Source: Flaccisagitta enflata (lineage: Eukaryota; Chaetognatha; Sagittoidea; Aphragmophora). Taken from it: a stretch of 64,000 nucleotides of DNA. The translations under genes and the position numbers were made by a program. The notes beneath the pieces were generated by a model. That model saw nothing but the letters and a program-made list of their open reading frames with translations, did no database searches and was not told the origin of the DNA. Where the stretch lies: positions 25,606,001-25,670,000 of the forward strand of contig OZ231128.1 of assembly GCA_965153355.1 (NCBI GenBank). Direction: 5' to 3'. Below, piece after piece: positions 63,038-64,000 of the stretch. Position 1 is the first letter of the stretch, and every line of letters begins with the position of its first letter.

Positions 63038-64000
63038 CCATCGTGGCACTCGAATCCTCCTCCGTCTCCTCTGATGCAAACAGAGGGTGGAAATATGCGA
63101 AAGGCAATTGCCGCTAATATCCTCTCTGCTGCGATCGAGATCATAACTGAATCAATTCGCGTCACCAGCCCTGAGATTTCTATTGAGAAGTCAGCGGTAA
63201 TGGAAAAAGCAATGGGTCTAGCCTCAAACAAATACAGAGGCTTATTTGATATAAGTATCCTCGCTCAGCAATTGAAGACTACAAGAAATGACCTTCAACC
63301 AGCAGCAGGCCTGTTAATGACACCAACGCCAACGACGCCAGTCATACGTAATACGGCGCCATTACAAAGTCAAGGCGCCCTACCACAGAGACCTCCGAAA
63401 CGTGCGAGATCAAATTCAGGCCTAAGCAGAGAAGGAATCACGCCGCTTCCGCCGACGGCGCCGCCAACAGCTTCCGCAGCGCCGAAATTAACTGCAAAAT
63501 CGACGCCAGTTGTCGTAATAACAGATGACGCCGATATGAGATTGGTGAGTGAGAACACGGCGTCTAAATCAGCCAATGGAACTGGCGTGCAAATGAGTAG
63601 CGCCGAAAAAATGGATGTCGTCAGGATAGACTCAAGTCCAATGGCAGAAAACTGGGAGACGCCGTCGAGGGCTACTCCAACTAATCATAAGAGAGTCATG
63701 TCCACTTTCAATTCATACAATGAACAAGTTCAGCAAACAAACGCGTATCTCGGCCCTCCATGTCAACATCTGTTTGCAAATGGGGAAGATCTGCTGCCAG
63801 CACATCCAGTGGCTCAAAAAGTAATGGAAACGCCTGGATCAAGTGAAACAATGTCAAACATGTCATTGACGCAGCTAACGCCAGTTTCAACGATCGCAGC
63901 AACATCATCTGCGCCAGCACCAGCGCCACCACCGCCGATGTCGAGTTCAACTGCTCATCAGGCGCCGTCCATGCCATCAGTTTTAGAACCGGTTATGTCA
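61430..64000 (+). CDS. Non-LTR retrotransposon ORF1/gag-like protein, 3' open
   Basis: ATG at 61430 (A at -3; a second ATG follows directly) opens 857 codons with no stop before the window ends. Features by residue: acidic N-terminus with Pro-rich segment (to about 95); poly-Gln about 98-197, mostly CAA; a domain at about 220-390 resembling the RRM-like middle of gag ORF1 proteins; three zinc knuckles, C393-x2-C-x4-H-x4-C406, C412-x2-C-x4-H-x4-C425 and C434-x2-C-x3-H-x6-C448; poly-Gln 2 at about 504-536; then a Ser/Pro/Thr-rich tail with PPKRAR, a possible nuclear signal. Two CCHC knuckles plus a longer-spaced third is the ORF1 pattern of Jockey/I/R1/CR1-type LINEs, where the protein binds RNA and packages the element. 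It is longer than usual for such ORF1s. The reverse transcriptase ORF would lie to the right. A domesticated gag gene is an alternative. Confidence 0.85.
61774..62010. repeat. (CAA)n inside ORF1 (poly-Gln 1)
   Basis: CAA repeats with a few AAA, GAA and CAT codons, ending in CAG/CGG codons. It keeps the reading frame. Confidence 0.95.
62967..63038. repeat. (CAA)n inside ORF1 (poly-Gln 2)
   Basis: About 24 pure CAA codons, in frame, downstream of the zinc knuckles. Confidence 0.95.

Overview
This is nuclear DNA from an animal, most likely an aquatic invertebrate. That call rests on intron-split genes with GT-AG junctions, a chymotrypsin-fold protease fused to ShKT domains, a kelch protein, non-LTR retrotransposon and Tc1/mariner coding sequence, and a very heavy load of (GA)n, (CA)n, (CAA)n, (TTTC)n and (ATTC)n microsatellites. 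There is no bacterial-type gene organisation. I cannot name the species. Only about 4 to 5 percent of the window is supported protein-coding sequence.

Layout. 1-482 (+) is the 3' end of a kelch-repeat gene. 0.5-27 kb is gene-poor: microsatellites, foldback and TIR elements, a Tc1 relic (9.2-9.8 kb), a hAT-like insertion with an 8-bp target duplication (17.6-18.4 kb), and two minisatellites (22 bp, then 29/58 bp, 22.7-25.0 kb). 27.96-33.05 kb (-) holds five exons with matching phases that encode the 3' part of a secreted serine protease: catalytic Asp exon, catalytic Ser exon, C-terminal helix plus poly-Gly linker, then two ShKT domains. Its 5' exons, including the catalytic His, are not securely found; a duplicated exon-like block lies at 33.8-34.5 kb. 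34-61 kb is again repeats: TTTC and TC tracts, a 16-bp array, a 3.7-kb array of 71-bp units, an 11-bp array, a roughly 94-bp composite array, and several short elements. 61.43-64.00 kb (+) is an uninterrupted 857-codon ORF running off the right edge, a retrotransposon ORF1/gag-like protein with two poly-Gln tracts and three CCHC zinc knuckles.

The most unusual signal is a dispersed family of short elements, about 15 recognisable copies or ends. Each begins with a T-run and a perfect or near-perfect hairpin (for example AGTCGCG-GACA-CGCGACT), followed by CTCTA and a GTCC/GGTC-rich stretch. In full copies the far end carries the reverse complement of that copy's own first 10 bases. The stem differs between copies, yet left arm, right arm and distal end change together. 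Several copies carry internal payloads: 10-bp arrays, or (CA)n microsatellites that appear to travel with the element. A second family, with GGGCAGCGG ends, carries cassettes of 20-bp repeats and large foldbacks; in one copy a palindromic hAT-like element sits inside the terminal repeat with a perfect 8-bp duplication.

Most long open frames in the window are artefacts of stop-free tandem repeats and are not reported as genes. The genes do not form a shared pathway: kelch protein, secreted protease and retrotransposon ORF1 are independent units in a repeat-rich landscape.
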